DNA of 64,000 nucleotides from Adiantum capillus-veneris (GCA_014529385.2 CM043947.1:118114087-118178086); one strand, 5' to 3'. Numbered from the stretch's first letter, positions 11,436 to 23,830 are shown. Program-made: numbers and translations. The notes: generated by a model not told the origin, from the sequence alone.

Positions 11436-12367
11436 ATGGCACCTGCTAATTTGTACTCCCTTCTGCTCCTATTTCTGCCCTGCTTCATCCACCTGAAGTC
11501 GGCCTCGGCGTCCTATTATGGCAGCGGCAGCTCCCAGCAAAGTGGGTGGACCAGCGCGCATGCCACTTTCTACGGTGGAAGTGATGCCTCGGGCACCATG
11601 GGTAAGTGATGAGGTCTCTTGATCTGCCTGCCTCTGATCAATATCGAATTGATTCGTGTACGCACATTCATGCGCCTTTGAGCTAGTCTAAATATAGATA
11701 GCCAGCACATATGACATGAGTTGGCTGATATAATTTCATTGATGCAGGGGTGCGTGCGGTTATGGAGATCTCTACTCCTCGGGCTATGGCACCAACACTG
11801 CAGCCCTGAGCACCGCCCTCTTTAATGCTGGGCTCAGCTGCGGGGCCTGCTTCGAGATCCGATGCGATGTTGAGTCCAACGCGCAATGGTGCATTGCTGG
11901 TACGTCGGTGATCGTGACAGCCACCAATCTGTGCCCTCCCAACAATGCCCTGCTAAACAATGTTGGTGGCTGGTGCAACCCACCTCTCCAGCACTTCGAC
12001 ATGGCGCAGCCAGCGAGAAGATTGGCGTGTACAGGGGCGGCATCGTGCCTGTGAGTACCTCCGGGTGCCCTGTGCGAAGAAGGGCGGCATCCACTTCACC
12101 ATGAATGGCCACGCCTACTTCAACCTGGTGCTCATTATGAATGTGGGGGGAGTGGGTGATGTGCACTCTGTCTCCGTCAAGGGCTCACGGACCGGATGGC
12201 AAGCCATGACCAGAAACTGGGGCCAGAATTGGCAGAGCAATGCGCGGCTGGATGGCCAGAGCCTCTCCTTCCAGGTAACCACCAGCGACGGCCGCACCCT
12301 CACCTCCTACGACGTGGCGCCCGCAGATTGGCGCTTCGGCCAAACCTTCAGCGGCGAGCAATTCTAG
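11436..12367 (+). pseudogene. Alpha-expansin, two exons, with frameshifts
   Basis: Expansins are secreted cell-wall-loosening proteins. Exon 1 (11436-11601) encodes a hydrophobic signal peptide of about 25 residues and SGWTSAHATFYGGSDASGTM, then a GTAAGT donor. Exon 2 starts after the acceptor at 11747. It encodes the family landmarks [37 protein letters not shown], the HFDMA catalytic-domain motif near 11998, and a C-terminal wall-binding domain ending [10 protein letters not shown]. The intron position at the MGG/ACGYG junction is the usual one. Reading the family frame needs corrections at the exon 1/2 junction (one base missing), near 12013 (about four bases missing after QPA) and near 12052 (one base missing). 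All else is intact, so this is a recent pseudogene or an assembly with indel errors. It is the only recognisable conserved host enzyme gene in the window. Confidence 0.85.
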
Positions 12368-12399
12368 CTTCAATATTTGCTCGCGGATTTGGGATTGCA

Positions 12400-12675
12400 G
12401 CACAACACCATTCTGTAATATATACTGCTGGGGGACACTGTGCTAATATCTCATCCGGATCTGGCGAGCTGAGGTTGCACCCGGTTACATTTACCCAAGG
12501 AGCAGCCCGCAAGCTAAAATGTTCAATGTGATGAAGCCAACCCTCCAACCACATGATCAACATCATTCTTACCCATGTAATAAGTGGGGTGGGGCACCCT
12601 CGCTCCCGAGTCATACATAAGTCATGATCGTCAAAGATGTTTGGGATGTTCGTCGAATTGCGAGTAATGTAAATT

Positions 12676-12749
<74 letters not shown>

Positions 12750-13300
12750 CTCTTAGTTTGTCATGTTGATATGTCTCCATTACTCTAATTTTATGTTTGC
12801 TATTGATACGTCTCCTTTACTCTAATTTCTTGTTTGCACGATCCTTCTTGCACCCGAAGTCTTCCACAAAAGGAGGCATATCAAACTCCTCATCATCAAG
12901 ACTTTCCTCCATTAGAGGAAACTTGAACCAATAGGAAGAGCATGGTGGCCACAAGATGTCGTTGTTTGCGTCATAGGTTGTCCACAAGATCACAAGATGT
13001 CGTTGTTTGCATCATGGATTGTCCCCTTCTTCCCTTGGTTTTTCTTGGTCAAAACCATATTGTTAAAGTATTGACTCCTCACCTGCATGGGTTTAGTTGA
13101 GTGAGACCATGAGAAGAAGAGTCCATTACCTAATGGTTGCTCGAGTAGATTAATGTACATTCACAAGATTGCATATAGGTCCTCAAGTCAACATTTAAGC
13201 ATGAGGACCACGACGATGGGGACGAAAGAGGGGGAAACTCTCTCTCTCTCTCTCTCACACACTCACACACACACACACACACACACACACAAAGTTTGTT
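12400..13300. repeat. Microsatellites and a dispersed repeat
   Basis: A (CT)n(GT)n compound tract lies at 12680-12747 and a (CT)n(AC)n tract at 13238-13290. Between them, sequence around 12890-13200 (CTCCATTAGAGGAAAC, TAATGGTTGCTCGAG, TTGCATATAGGTCCTCAAG) recurs in diverged form at 42420-42503. A short internal duplication, ACAAGATGTCGTTGTTTGC, occurs twice near 12955 and 12993. No gene is seen. Confidence 0.7.
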
Positions 13301-13741
13301 TCTCTTAGTTTGTCATGTTGATACGTCTGGTCAATTAATAATTATGTCACTATCATGTGAGTGTATCAGAAGGGGTTATAAATTTTTTGGCCTCTCCCAA
13401 AAGAGGGAGACCTTAGTGATGGTTTCCTTTTTTGCTAATGAAAAAGAGAAGATTATTTTTAAAAAAATATAACATTTTATTTTTAAATATTTTTAATAAC
13501 ACTATATTGTTCTTGAGTGCAAGTAGTGGGCACTGGGGCAGGGTAGGTGAAGTAGTGAATAATCATTGTGAGTGTGGGTTATCATGAATGCGAGTAAAGC
13601 TGGATGCTTTAATTCAGGGTGCATATTGACGTACTGGGAACTTTGAAATAAATTCATTGGTAGAACGATGCTTCTCTTTGGCCCAGTTGTGCAAGGATGA
13701 GGCGTAGGCCAGTCGCGTAACGGAGACAGACACAGAAATAG

Positions 13742-13779
<38 letters not shown>

Positions 13780-15173
13780 GTCTCAGTCCGTCTGCTATTG
13801 CAAGCCTCTTATCTCACTCATGCAGTCCAGTTGTGCAAGCTACAGGAGTTGCCCTCCTACTACAGATTGATGGTCCGAGGCTGGTGCGGGAGAGGAGGAA
13901 CTCTGAAAGGAGGGACGACAAGGGCTGAGGCAGAGAGAGACGGGTCACGCGAGCCTCTGAGAGAGAGAGAGAGAGATGTAAAGGGAAAGAGAGATAGGTG
14001 TCTCCACATGGTTTACCCCCCTCTTCTTCCCTTTTTCTTCAGAGTGTAAACCGAATGCCATGCTTTTTAATTTTCCATCAGGGATGAAAGCCTGTGAAAG
14101 TTCTTCGCGCGTCATCTTTTTGCAGGTAGCTGCATTGCTAAAAGAAATTGAGCAAGAAGGCCCTACTGACGGTATGCGCTTGAGAAACGAGGGATTTGCA
14201 GATCACACCAAATGCTTACAAGAGCGTTACTTGCTACAGCATGCAGCCGGATTGGCATTTACTGAAGCCTTTCTCTAGTTATTTTTATTTTAGTTATTTT
14301 TATTTTTAGCAGAGGCGGTAGAAGAGCGGAGCCTTTCTTCTCTGCTTTAGGGAGCCATCCAAGATACGCTGCTTGGCTCTCCTCTTTCAGAGGCGAGGCC
14401 CTTGGGCGGCGGACATCCACAAGATGTAGACCTCCTCCGATATTGCATGATCTCTAATTCTGCCCCATGGTGCAGACAACGAGCGCGTCATCACCCTCTC
14501 AACTTTCTCAATCTCTTTTATCTTCTTGTTTACGCCTTCAAGGATCCCCATGATGGCATGCTAGCTCATCCCATCGGGACCAACTCATCTTTCACCCACA
14601 CCATCTTTTAGTATGGCCTCTTGCTGCTGGAGCCCGGCCAATATGAGACGCTGTTGCTCCTCATCGCAATGGGGCTGGAATGGTTGGAGAGCATGCAGCA
14701 AAGCTGCACCTCCCCTTCCCAATTAATGGCAGGCTTAAAATTTCAGTTGAACGAGGTGGCACTCAAAGACAAGGTGGAAATCTTCCAGCTTTTTGCAGAT
14801 GACAGCCATGGTGAAGTAGGATATGGGCATGTACAGTTGTATGGTATGGGCATATAGCTGGAGGAGGAGACACTTCTAAACCTGGAGATGAGGGAGTTAA
14901 ACAATGCCATAGCTAACCACGGCACGTGCATCAACGACATCCTCTATTTTCTACTGCCTGAAATGGAGGGTGAAAGCATGAATAGGTGGAAAGCTATATA
15001 GGTGATATAATTAAATATCATAGCATGACATTGGGGGTGTGGTCACTGGTGCCATATTTCAGACGTCCAAATTTATATTCTAAAAAATGTTATACTAAAA
15101 AATTCAGCCTTTACACACTCACTTTGTTTCATGAGTAGTTGGCAGTTTCAAACACTGTGCCCCCCGACCCCCC

Positions 15174-15221
<48 letters not shown>

Positions 15222-15362
15222 GCGCGTGCGTGCTCAAGGTCTACTATGCTTAGAGCTTCTACTGTGCAAGCTTGGCTGCTTCAAGGACGATTGCAGTAAC
15301 CGCCCTCTTCTCTTCGAGGTATGTCTCTCCCATTGAACATGTACACTCTCTACTGCTTGAGC
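13301..15362. other. No recognisable gene; microsatellites
   Basis: (CT)n tracts occur at 13743-13776 and 15176-15219 (the latter ending in a GCGCGC run). Open frames at 14060-14278 and 14621-14857 have ordinary amino-acid composition but no recognised motif and no partner exon. They could be remnants of a host gene. Confidence 0.5.
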
Positions 15363-15367
15363 ACGCG

Positions 15368-16206
15368 TGTAACATTTAATGGCCTAATAACTTGTGTGTA
15401 GCGGAAATTAGCATGAACATAGTGGGCATTTAATTAGAATAGATTCCTAATGAGAATTACAAGAGTGCGACAACAAGATAACATATTTCACTGTGGTTAT
15501 GTATGTGGAAGTGAGGAAGACGATGTGTGGGAATATGTGCATGTATTTTCAAGAGAGAGACAACAAGATAACAGATTTCACTGTGGTTATGTATGTGGAA
15601 GAGAGGAAGACGATGTGTGGGAATATGTGTATGTGTGCGGGGATATTTTTAAACTATGTATCTCTGTCTTTTGACGAGAGAGTGTGTGTGCAAGAAGAGT
15701 TACAGAGAACCATCTTCTCTATATGGAGATTGGGTGGAGAGAGCAACAAAAGCATAACACCTAGTTAGATAGCATCAACAATACTTCAAAAGAGAGAGAA
15801 ATTAAGCTATTGACTACAGTTAAGGACCGGATTTGCATGGAGCCGATCCCCCCTCCAAAAGGCTTTGTATTATGGTTTCTCCCATCAAGAGAGACATTGC
15901 ACAATACAATTCTTTGTGTTCCTTCAAGACTAGCTAGTGCAATGAAGATGAAAGCTTCATGCACTTAGCAAAACACTTAGCAAACACAACTTTAATTATC
16001 CCCATTCTCAGACCCAAGATCTCACACACCTTCGAAGATGGTGAGAGCTAGCAGGGTATGAGAGTAGATTGAGAGGAAGAAGGAGTATCTTACGAGAAAG
16101 ATGTACATCTCCTCACATAATCACTCATATTAGCATAGCTTTAGCTTAGTAATTAGCTTGGTAGAGGAGATGAGCATGCATTGAAGCTTGGCTCTTGGTT
16201 GGATTT
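15368..16206 (-). repeat. Gypsy left LTR, outer part (before nested CACTA-2)
   Basis: It matches the right LTR from 30728 onward with a few percent difference. An extra 261 bp (15469-15729) is absent from the right LTR. The extra piece contains a 90 bp direct duplication (15469-15558 and 15559-15648). The LTR is interrupted at 16206 by CACTA-2 and resumes at 23849. Confidence 0.92.
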
Positions 16207-16229
16207 AACTACAAGAGGTTGTGTGCTCT

Positions 16230-16440
16230 TGTGACGCTGTTAGCGACGGAGATACACTGGGTTTTTATAACCCCCGGCGTCGCTAAAACCGTCGCTAACA
16301 GCGTCGCTACGAGAGCGTCGCTATATAGCGACGCTCATAGCGACGCCTATAGCGACGCTCTCACAGAAGAGTATAGCGACGCATATAGCGACGCTACAGA
16401 GCCATAAATAGCGACGCTTATAGCGACGCCTGAGAGAATA
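16230..16440. repeat. CACTA-2 subterminal repeats at its 3' end
   Basis: More than ten copies of TAGCGACGC or its inverse occur, including a perfect 24 bp palindrome at 16314-16337 built from two motif copies. They are the likely binding sites for the TNPA-like product encoded next door. Confidence 0.88.
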
Positions 16441-16779
16441 TTTTTTTGGTGGCAGGGCATTGAATGCCCTGCCACCCATCAACCATATTGTACTTGATTC
16501 AGTTTTTTAAAAAAGTGCAAAGGTAGATAATATACCCAAAATAGTCACCCACAAGACGCATTGTTTGCAAAATTGACAATTGTATACATCATAGGCAAAC
16601 TGAATTGATTGGCAAATGTAATAATGACAATTGTACAACATCATAGGCATAAAGAATTGATTGGCAAAGGGAATTGCGGTGACAAATGTAATAATATACA
16701 TGATTCAAAAAGACGTATAAAATCCGTCTCATGATACATAAGCTACGAGAAACCCTAAACTAATGCTATCTAGCTACGG

Positions 16780-18108
16780 CTAAACTGACGTCGTCTGATC
16801 AGACGTCTCATCGCGTCCAAGCTGCGTATCTGTCGGATTCTGCAAAAAAAGACAATAAGACAGTTTTCAGTAAATATAAACATATAACGACATTTATAAA
16901 ACAATACAAAAAATAAAAAAGAGTAAACCCTAATACTAACCATGCCGCCGCGAGAACTGAGAATGTCCATCAGGGCGTTTAAGCCCTTCCTGCCTGCGTA
17001 CTCGCGCTCGTACGGTGTGGGATCACGTCCTGTCATCGACCACTGTCAAAACATACAAAGATTTCATTATGTTAGAACTAAAAAACTCATAAACCCTAAA
17101 CTATCGAACATGCATAAAGAGCAATGTGAAAAGACTTACAAAATCGGCCTCAAATGATGCCCATCCACCGCTCCCCAAGTGGTGCGAGCTCCCTGCCTCT
17201 ACTCGCGCTTTGGCTGCATCCTTTTGTTGCTTCCACTTGTCGGGATTCTCGCGCGCTACTTTCTTCGCATTCTTCCAATCTTCTTTGGCCAGCCAATCTG
17301 GCCTATTCCACCCATTCTTGATTGCTTTTTGCACTTCGGAACGCTTGTGTTTGCAGTATTCGCGCATTCGAATCTTCATCAGGTCTTCATTGAAGCGCTG
17401 ATCCCGTGTTGGAACGGGAAACTCATCATGAAGTATGCTGATGACTCTGTTTTTTAAATCACTTGGTACTTCACTCCATTTGTTTAGTATATAGTGTCTA
17501 AACAGCTGAGAGCAAAGACCACGCATGCGCGAGATCACCTTCTTGCCGTCATCATCCATGATGATGCCGCCGCTGATGTCGACGGAGTAAGGCAAGCCCT
17601 CTGGCCGGTGACGCGTAAACCTGGGTGTCCCGGCAGGGGTCTCTAGCGGCGTGTCGATGGGGGTACGGACGTCAGGTGTCTCCACCGGCGTCTGGGCGCC
17701 GAAGCGAGGAGTGTCGAGTGGGGTGGCTCCTGGCGGAGTAGGTAGAGGTGTGTAGCTTCTAGGAACAGTCAGCCGTGCAAAACCTGGCGTAGATGGCGAT
17801 GCTGTGGCTGGTGTGGGGGCGGGCAAAGAAGGGGAGGGTAAAGAGCCTCGTCGAACACGAGGCGGTGTGGAGGCATCGGTGGCGGAATCCCCACAACAAC
17901 CGCCACCGCCACCACTAGAGCGCCGGTGTCTAGACGAGTGTGACGCTCGTCTCATCGACGCCGAAGCTTCAGAGCGCGCCGAATGCTCCGAAAGAGAGGG
18001 AGATGCGGATGGTGTAGGAACGCGCGATGATGCGCCAGAGCAATGACGCTCCACGTACCACTCTCTCTGCTGCGGTGACAAAGAAGAAAGAAACTCCTCA
18101 TCATCCAT
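16780..18108 (-). CDS. TNPA-like CACTA protein (Ptta/En/Spm transposase family)
   Basis: Three exons with GT-AG introns keep one frame: 18108-17140, 17042-16941 and 16839-16780 (376 residues). The start is the ATG just after a CAG acceptor at 18111-18113, so the 5' leader contains an intron. The protein starts MDDEEFLSSLSPQQREWYVE. It then has a serine/arginine and glycine-rich stretch (about 40-90) and a long run of P-T repeats such as ETPDVRTPIDTPLETP (about 100-180). The conserved domain follows (about 190-320), with LPYSVDISGG, MRGLCSQLFRHYILNKWSEV, KHKRSEVQKAIKNGW and SHHLGSGGWASFEADF, and a short tail ends the protein. In En/Spm the second product binds subterminal repeats. No stop or frameshift is seen, which is unusual beside so many broken copies. 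Confidence 0.85.
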
Positions 18109-18380
18109 ACCTGCATTAAACACACGAATATTTAAACTTAATATTGAATGAATAGAGTAGACAATGACGCAAAGACCATTAAATACAATGACGTAATGAC
18201 GCATATAAATACAATGACGCAATGAATCGAGTGATAAAAGAGGCAAGTCGAAAACTTAGAATTTTCAATCAAAAGATGTGAGCGCGAGTAGAAAAGAGCG
18301 TTATACACCATGGAAGCTACTTAGAGAGCCAGAGCTTTTACAGCACGGAGCAAAATTGTTCAAATACAATATTTGTGGCT

Positions 18381-21300
18381 TTAAGAGATCTCTCTCTCAT
18401 TCTCGCATAACTCAGCATAACTTCCTATATCTATATAGAGCTCTCCGTTTAAACACATATCCTCTGTTTCATTTTGTAGCTCCTCTGCATGCACCCCATA
18501 TAGAGTAGTAGCATCTTGATGCTCGTCTGGCACCACCGCAGCGGCTTCTGATTGAGCATCTTCTCTGATCTCCTCCATTGATGTCGTTGTGATTGGTACA
18601 TGGTAGCCTTCATACGTCCTTGCACTACGAGGGGCTACCTCTATGACGTACCACCAGTTTAATGTAGACTTTGTAGGATGAAATACTACCTGCCAGAGCC
18701 ACATAACTTACATGAGAGCTTTCAAGCACATAACTTGTAAAAGGGGGATGTTAACTATTTATATACTTACTTGTTCACAATGCTCGGGTAGTACGAAAGT
18801 GTCTCTTAGGTCAGTCCATTTCTTAGTAGAATCCACCTCAAGAAAACCAGACTCTCCTCTACGCACAGTAGCGTTTCGACCCTCCATGATTATCTTGAAC
18901 CATTGCACGTCGAACAAGTCGACAAAAAATCCTCTGTAATCGATCCTCAAAATCTCTTGCAGCGTGCCAAAGTAAGTGAGTTCCGCCACCACGGGATCTG
19001 CATCAGAGGAACGTCGTCGAGTAGACTGTTCAAATTTTGCCATGATTCCACAATCTTGAGTAAAACGCTTTTTGTCGATTCGTTCCACCCTAAAATGTCG
19101 ACCTTTACACCATGCTGCTGTGTATGACTTATACTACAACGAACAAAGATTATGAGTGGCCGTTCAAACGTTTATAAATAAAGTCACTTGCTAGTCGTAC
19201 ATTGCAAACTTACCTTGGTCGCGCAACCCCGAGAGTACTCCCACTCTTCTTCAGTCACTTCGTCACCGCATTGTTGTGCGCTTTTCAATTGGTTGTGCAA
19301 CCATCTTAAGCTCATGAAGGTTGGTAGGCTCTCCAGAACCGCTGGATAGTGCATCGGTGGTCGTCTTCCCCATCTCCACTCGATTCGTGCCCTTTGTCGC
19401 TCTTGCTTTGCATCCTCATATTGTGAAATCCACTTTTGCATCACTGGATTGTGAAGCATGCAAAATCGGTTGATTTTAGCCTCTAGATCTTCCGTCATCT
19501 TCTTCTCAACACCGAGATTGCACATGACAATCCCAGATATGCGCTCATCATCTATGGTTCGCCATAGCGTGTCCCGGGATTTATCAAATCCGTCTAGCCA
19601 CTCTCCAATGTACACTAGGGACTCTGATACCAACCAACCTTCTGCCATGCTACCCTCCGGACGTGCCTTTTGACGCACATATCCCTTAAGCGTTTTCATG
19701 AAACGCTCTAAGAAGAACATCCATCTGGAATGAACTGTGCCAGCTATTTCCACCTCATCAACTATGTGAACAAGAAGATGCACCTGAATGGTTAGTATTG
19801 TAGTAGGAAAATGTTTCTCAAACATGCACACAAGCTCCGCAGCATTTAGTTTGGCGAATGGTATGGAGTCTACGTCGATCTCCTTTTGTGAGATCCATTG
19901 CACCAGCTTTGCAAGTTTGTAGATTGTGTTACGGATGTCGAGAGACAAACATCCCTCAATGGCATCCGGTAAAATAAACTATAAAGTATGTGCAGCAATG
20001 ATATTAAAGTCCACATTTTATGCAATGATATTAAAGTCCACTATGAACGTACCTGACACATTTTATGCCAATCGTGTGACTTCAAACCGGTAAGCTTTCC
20101 TTCTTTAGTAAAACACGTTCGGAGCGAGTGCATTACGCCAGTGGGGGTCCGCAAAGATCGAATGGCCTCTTTTACTTTGCGTTCTTGGGCTCCTGTGAAA
20201 ATCCATGGTGCTTTAGGAAGTTTTATCGATCCATCAGACGCTGTTTGCGGCCAATATTGCTCCATACGATCCACATTTCTAAGGTCAACTCTGGCTCCCA
20301 AAGTATCTTTCTTGCCGGTCAAATGGTCCCATAGTAGATTACCCACATTCTTGAATATGTGCATTGGATCGAGCAAGTGATTGATCACGAGTCGGGGCCA
20401 GTATGGTAACTCGTACCATAGAGATAATCTCTTCATCCCTGGAGGCAATCCGTCATCGCACATCTCCTTCTGCTCTAACCATGCTTGTGCAGACATCCTT
20501 GGTGGCTCTCTTCCCAAAAAGCCGTCGCGTAACACATGATTCTCCGGAAGATACGCTTGATGACCTTCGTAGATTTGCTTCTTCAGTGAGGGTGCCCTAC
20601 GTGCATTCAGTCTAGGTCCACATGTGACACATGCTCTATATCCGCTTGTTTGAAGCCCTGCATGTATACACATGATAATAGATCAACTATGGGGAAAAAC
20701 AAGATTTACAGTGTCTGAGTGAGGAGTGTCAATAGATCACCTGAGCATTCTGTTAGCCCGGGATAGTCATGCAGTGTCCACATTAGAATACCTCTGATCA
20801 AAGCATTCCGTCGTCCTGTGTGTCGGCTCATATCCACCACCTCTATGCCAATCCACAATTGTTGTAGCTCTTCCAATAGTGGACGAAGATACACATCCAT
20901 ATTCCCCACTTTATATCGCCCTGGCACAATCAAGCTTAGCCATAGGTGCCCCTTCTTCGTAGTCAACCACGGGGGAATGTTGTAGTTGACGATGACAACG
21001 GGCCATACACTGTAAGATGTTGATCTTTGACCAAATGGATTTACGCCATCCATAGCCAGGCCTAAGCGCAAATTTCGAGCTTCCCTGGCAAAATCCGACC
21101 ATGTTCCATCTATATGTTTCCAAGCTGCTCAATCTGCAGGAATTCGTAGCACACCATCCGAAGATTTATTCTCCTCATGCCATGATGCTAGGGCGGCCAT
21201 GGACTTACATTCGAAGAAATGCTTGATGCGAGGAAGCAAAGGAAAATGTCGCAAAACCTTTTGTGGAATTTTTGTCCCGTGGAGATCTACTCGATATCTT

Positions 21301-22109
21301 TCGGAATCACATTTCGGACACTTCTCCATGTCTGTGTATTCCCCTCTGAAAAGAATGCAGTCATTAGGACAAGCGTGGATAGAATTGTAATCCATCCCCA
21401 AGTTTCGCAAAATCTTTCTTGCTTCATCTCGGGAATCTGGCATCACATTGTCAGCTGGTAGAATGTGCTCTTTCAGCAATCTACACAACATAAAAATATG
21501 ATACAGTCGTGTAAAAATCTATCAGATCATTATACATTTAGAGTTCTATTAAAGTAAACTAATTGTAATAGATCACCTGAAAAGCGCTGTGACGCTAGTG
21601 TCACTCCATCCAAACTTTGCCTGCATGTTGAGAAGAACCAGGAGTGCTTTCAATCTAGACATACGTGCTCCATTATACAATGACGTATCGGCTTCACTTT
21701 TCATATCATCATAGATAAGCCTTTCTGAATCCATGATCGTCTCGATCATTTCATCAATCTCGGGCTCAAACATTGCCTCGTTGGGAATGTGCTCTGCATG
21801 ATCATCCCCCGAGATGTCAGAGGGTACATCTTGTGGCCTCACATATGCTGCTTGACCAAAGCGCCTGCGAATACGTCTATTGGGTTGCAAGATTGCTGCT
21901 TGTTGGCCAGCGTCAGAGTCCGACGAGTTATAATTGGCAACAACTCGATCTATAATAGATGGATCGAACTCGCCAAATTCGCGAACGTGCTGCAAAGAAA
22001 CACGGCTTGTCCGTCGCACAGCATGCTTGCATTGATTACAAGGACATAAGACCCTCGTTGAGAGATAGGTGTTTCGGTTGGACGGTCCCACATCCTCGTC
22101 GCTACTCAT
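18381..22109 (-). CDS. CACTA tnp2-type transposase, six exons, one nonsense codon
   Basis: Exons 22109-21577, 21480-20741, 20657-20053, 19978-19214, 19133-18771 and 18689-18381 join in one frame of 1104 residues, each intron GT-AG. The protein has an N-terminal zinc-binding patch CPCNQCKH (about 22), an acidic region, and the tnp2 transposase domain (about 180-630) with CPNDC, CPKCDSERYR, LAMDGVNPFG (Asp about 322) and DPMHIFKNV (about 521). A DUF4218-like region (about 630-780) and a DUF4216-like C-terminus (about 890-1060) follow. The one defect I find is TGA at 21131-21129 (codon about 295) where CACTA-1 has TGC. The gene lies upstream of the TNPA-like gene on the same strand. The family cuts and pastes CACTA elements. 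Confidence 0.87.
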
Positions 22110-22170
22110 AATGAGGATAAAAAACTTATAACCTGGACAACAAATTTAATATTCTATTGGCATTCTTCGT

Positions 22171-22171
22171 C

Positions 22172-22217
<46 letters not shown>

Positions 22218-22500
22218 ACCTCACATTCTCTAGTCATGTCCAATCCCCGCACACCTCGGTCTAGAGGTGCACGGAGATCAGAACCACCGGGTTATAATCT
22301 CGTCTTTATTGGTCAATACCTATATTTGTGGGTACAAGAAATCTACACACCCACGTCTACATGATACTGCATGTAGTGGACAAAATCCCTTTGCCTCTTC
22401 TCTAGCTGTAGCACTTCACTTCATCTTAACATCTTTTCACAGTAGATCTTTTCACTGTTCGTCTAACTCTAAACCCAAAACCGTAAGTAATTCTTGCATG
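22171..22500 (-). other. CACTA-2 transposase leader with (CT)n tract
   Basis: The (CT)n at 22171-22214 sits about 60 bp upstream of the transposase ATG, mirroring CACTA-1. Sequence to about 22490 matches 2045-2330 of CACTA-1 and is likely promoter or leader. Confidence 0.55.
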
Positions 22501-22599
22501 GACTCGATCTAACGTAAATAAGCGTAAATCTAAATAAACGTAAATCTAACTAAAAATAAAGCTAAATCTAATTTAACGTAAGTCTAATGACTAGAGGTT

Positions 22600-22800
22600 G
22601 TTTAGATGGTCATTGTGTCGGGGATGTAGTGACTCTTGCCGCCCTGAAGATCCACCTTCTTCCCTATCTTCTGAAGACATTTCACCAGTACTTTTGGATC
22701 GACGGAGCCCACCATGAGTGAAGGCAGCAATACCCTATATTCCATTGAGGGCTTTCTTCACCCGCTTCATGCAGGCATCGCAGTCTATGGAGACCCGCAT
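22600..22800 (-). pseudogene. Captured heavy-metal-associated (HMA) domain fragment
   Basis: Read from 22800 downward, the sequence opens with an ATG and encodes MRVSIDCDACMKRVKKALNG. This is the first strand and helix of an HMA fold with its CxxC metal-binding pair (CDAC). A TAG follows at codon 22. In the next frame the typical second half appears as SVDPKVLVKCLQKIGKKVDL near 22705-22650, so a stretch has been lost and the frame shifted. HMA domains occur in copper chaperones and heavy-metal-associated isoprenylated plant proteins. No transposon protein has this domain, so the piece was probably captured from a host gene. It is bracketed by GATTTA repeats. Transcription would depend on the transposon. 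Non-functional as it stands. Confidence 0.75.
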
Positions 22801-22904
22801 CTAATCTAATATAACGTAAATCTAAATCTAGCTTAAATAAACATAAATCTAGTTAAAAATAAACCTAAATCTAATTTAATGTAAGTCTACATATAACCTA
22901 ATCT

Positions 22905-23120
22905 TTAACGTCTTTTAAGATAGTTTCCTACGACGTTATAACTCTCTTCTTCCTGTGTGTGTGCGCGTGTGTGGATGTGTGTGCCAATAAAAAGAGATAA
23001 ATGGTATAACCTTTCTATCACCCATGCCAAGTATGATAGATTGATTATGCCATTTCCCTCTTGAATAATAGGTCTTCAGTTCAACTCCTCGTCGGCTAGA
23101 TCTTTAGGTCTTTTAATTTT
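22905..23120 (+). repeat. tRNA-derived SINE-like repeat, single copy in CACTA-2
   Basis: This is the same unit as at 563-1109. It keeps the B box (GTTCAACTC near 23080) followed by CTCGTCGGCTAGATCTTTA, but the A box is mutated (TGATAGATTGA near 23034). A second partial tail, TAGTTTCCTACGACG, lies on each side of the unit, suggesting a collapsed tandem. Confidence 0.65.
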
Positions 23121-23162
23121 AATTAGTTTCCTACGACGCTCCCTTAGTTTCTCTTTCTCTCT

Positions 23163-23378
23163 CTCTCAATGTGTGTGCGTTTTTTTGGATCGTATGCATG
23201 TTTTCTTTCTCTTTTCCTCTCTCAATGTGTGCGTTTTTTGTTTATGCATGTTCTCTCTCTCTTTTCCTCTCTCAATGCGTGCGTTTTTTGTTTATGCATG
23301 CTCTCTCTCTCTCTTTTTCTCTCTCAATGTGTGTGTGCATTCTTTGTTTATGTATGTGTGTGCGTTTTTGTTTTTGTT

Positions 23379-23424
<46 letters not shown>

Positions 23425-23610
23425 AACACTATGTGTGTGTGTGTATGTGTGTGTGTGAGAGAGAGAGAGAGGGAGAGAGAAAGAGGGGAAGGGAACATGA
23501 GAATGAGGAGAGGGAAGGAGAATACCTGGGTCTCCTTCCTCTCCTCTTGTGTGTGTGTGTGTGTGTGTGTGTGTGGAGAAGAAAAGAGAGAGAGAGAGAG
23601 AGAGTGAGGG
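23163..23610. repeat. CT/GT/GA microsatellites with a minisatellite
   Basis: Four iterations of a roughly 55 bp unit (CTCTCAATGTGTGTGCGTTTT then TTTATGCATG) occupy 23163-23375. They are followed by (CT)n, (GT)n and (GA)n to 23610. Open frames here are low-complexity artefacts. Confidence 0.88.
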
Positions 23611-23643
23611 AGAGCGTTACCTGCTCTTTGCTTGAGGGCGTCG

Positions 23644-23830
23644 AAAAACTCAGATCTGAGATCTGAGTTTTTGGGCGCGCTCGGTTATTTTTTTTACCCC
23701 AGCTGGCGTCGCTATGAGCGTCGCTATAAGTGTCGCTATGAGCGTCGCAAATTTACAAATAAATTTGCGACGCTCATAGCGACGCCGGGAAATTTTTTTT
23801 TGAGCGTCGCTGTGTGAGCGTCGCTAATAT
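23644..23830. repeat. CACTA-2 5' palindrome and subterminal repeats
   Basis: A perfect 29 bp palindrome at 23644-23672 (14 bp arms AAAAACTCAGATCT around one G) matches the one at 196-222 in CACTA-1. Repeats of GAGCGTCGCTAT in both orientations then run to the TIR. Confidence 0.85.

Noticed and set aside
14060-14940. A host gene from open frames 14060-14278, 14621-14857 and 14860-14990
   Set aside because: Frames are short, with no recognised motif, no clear splice links and stops between them. A K-box resemblance near 14870 was too weak to claim.
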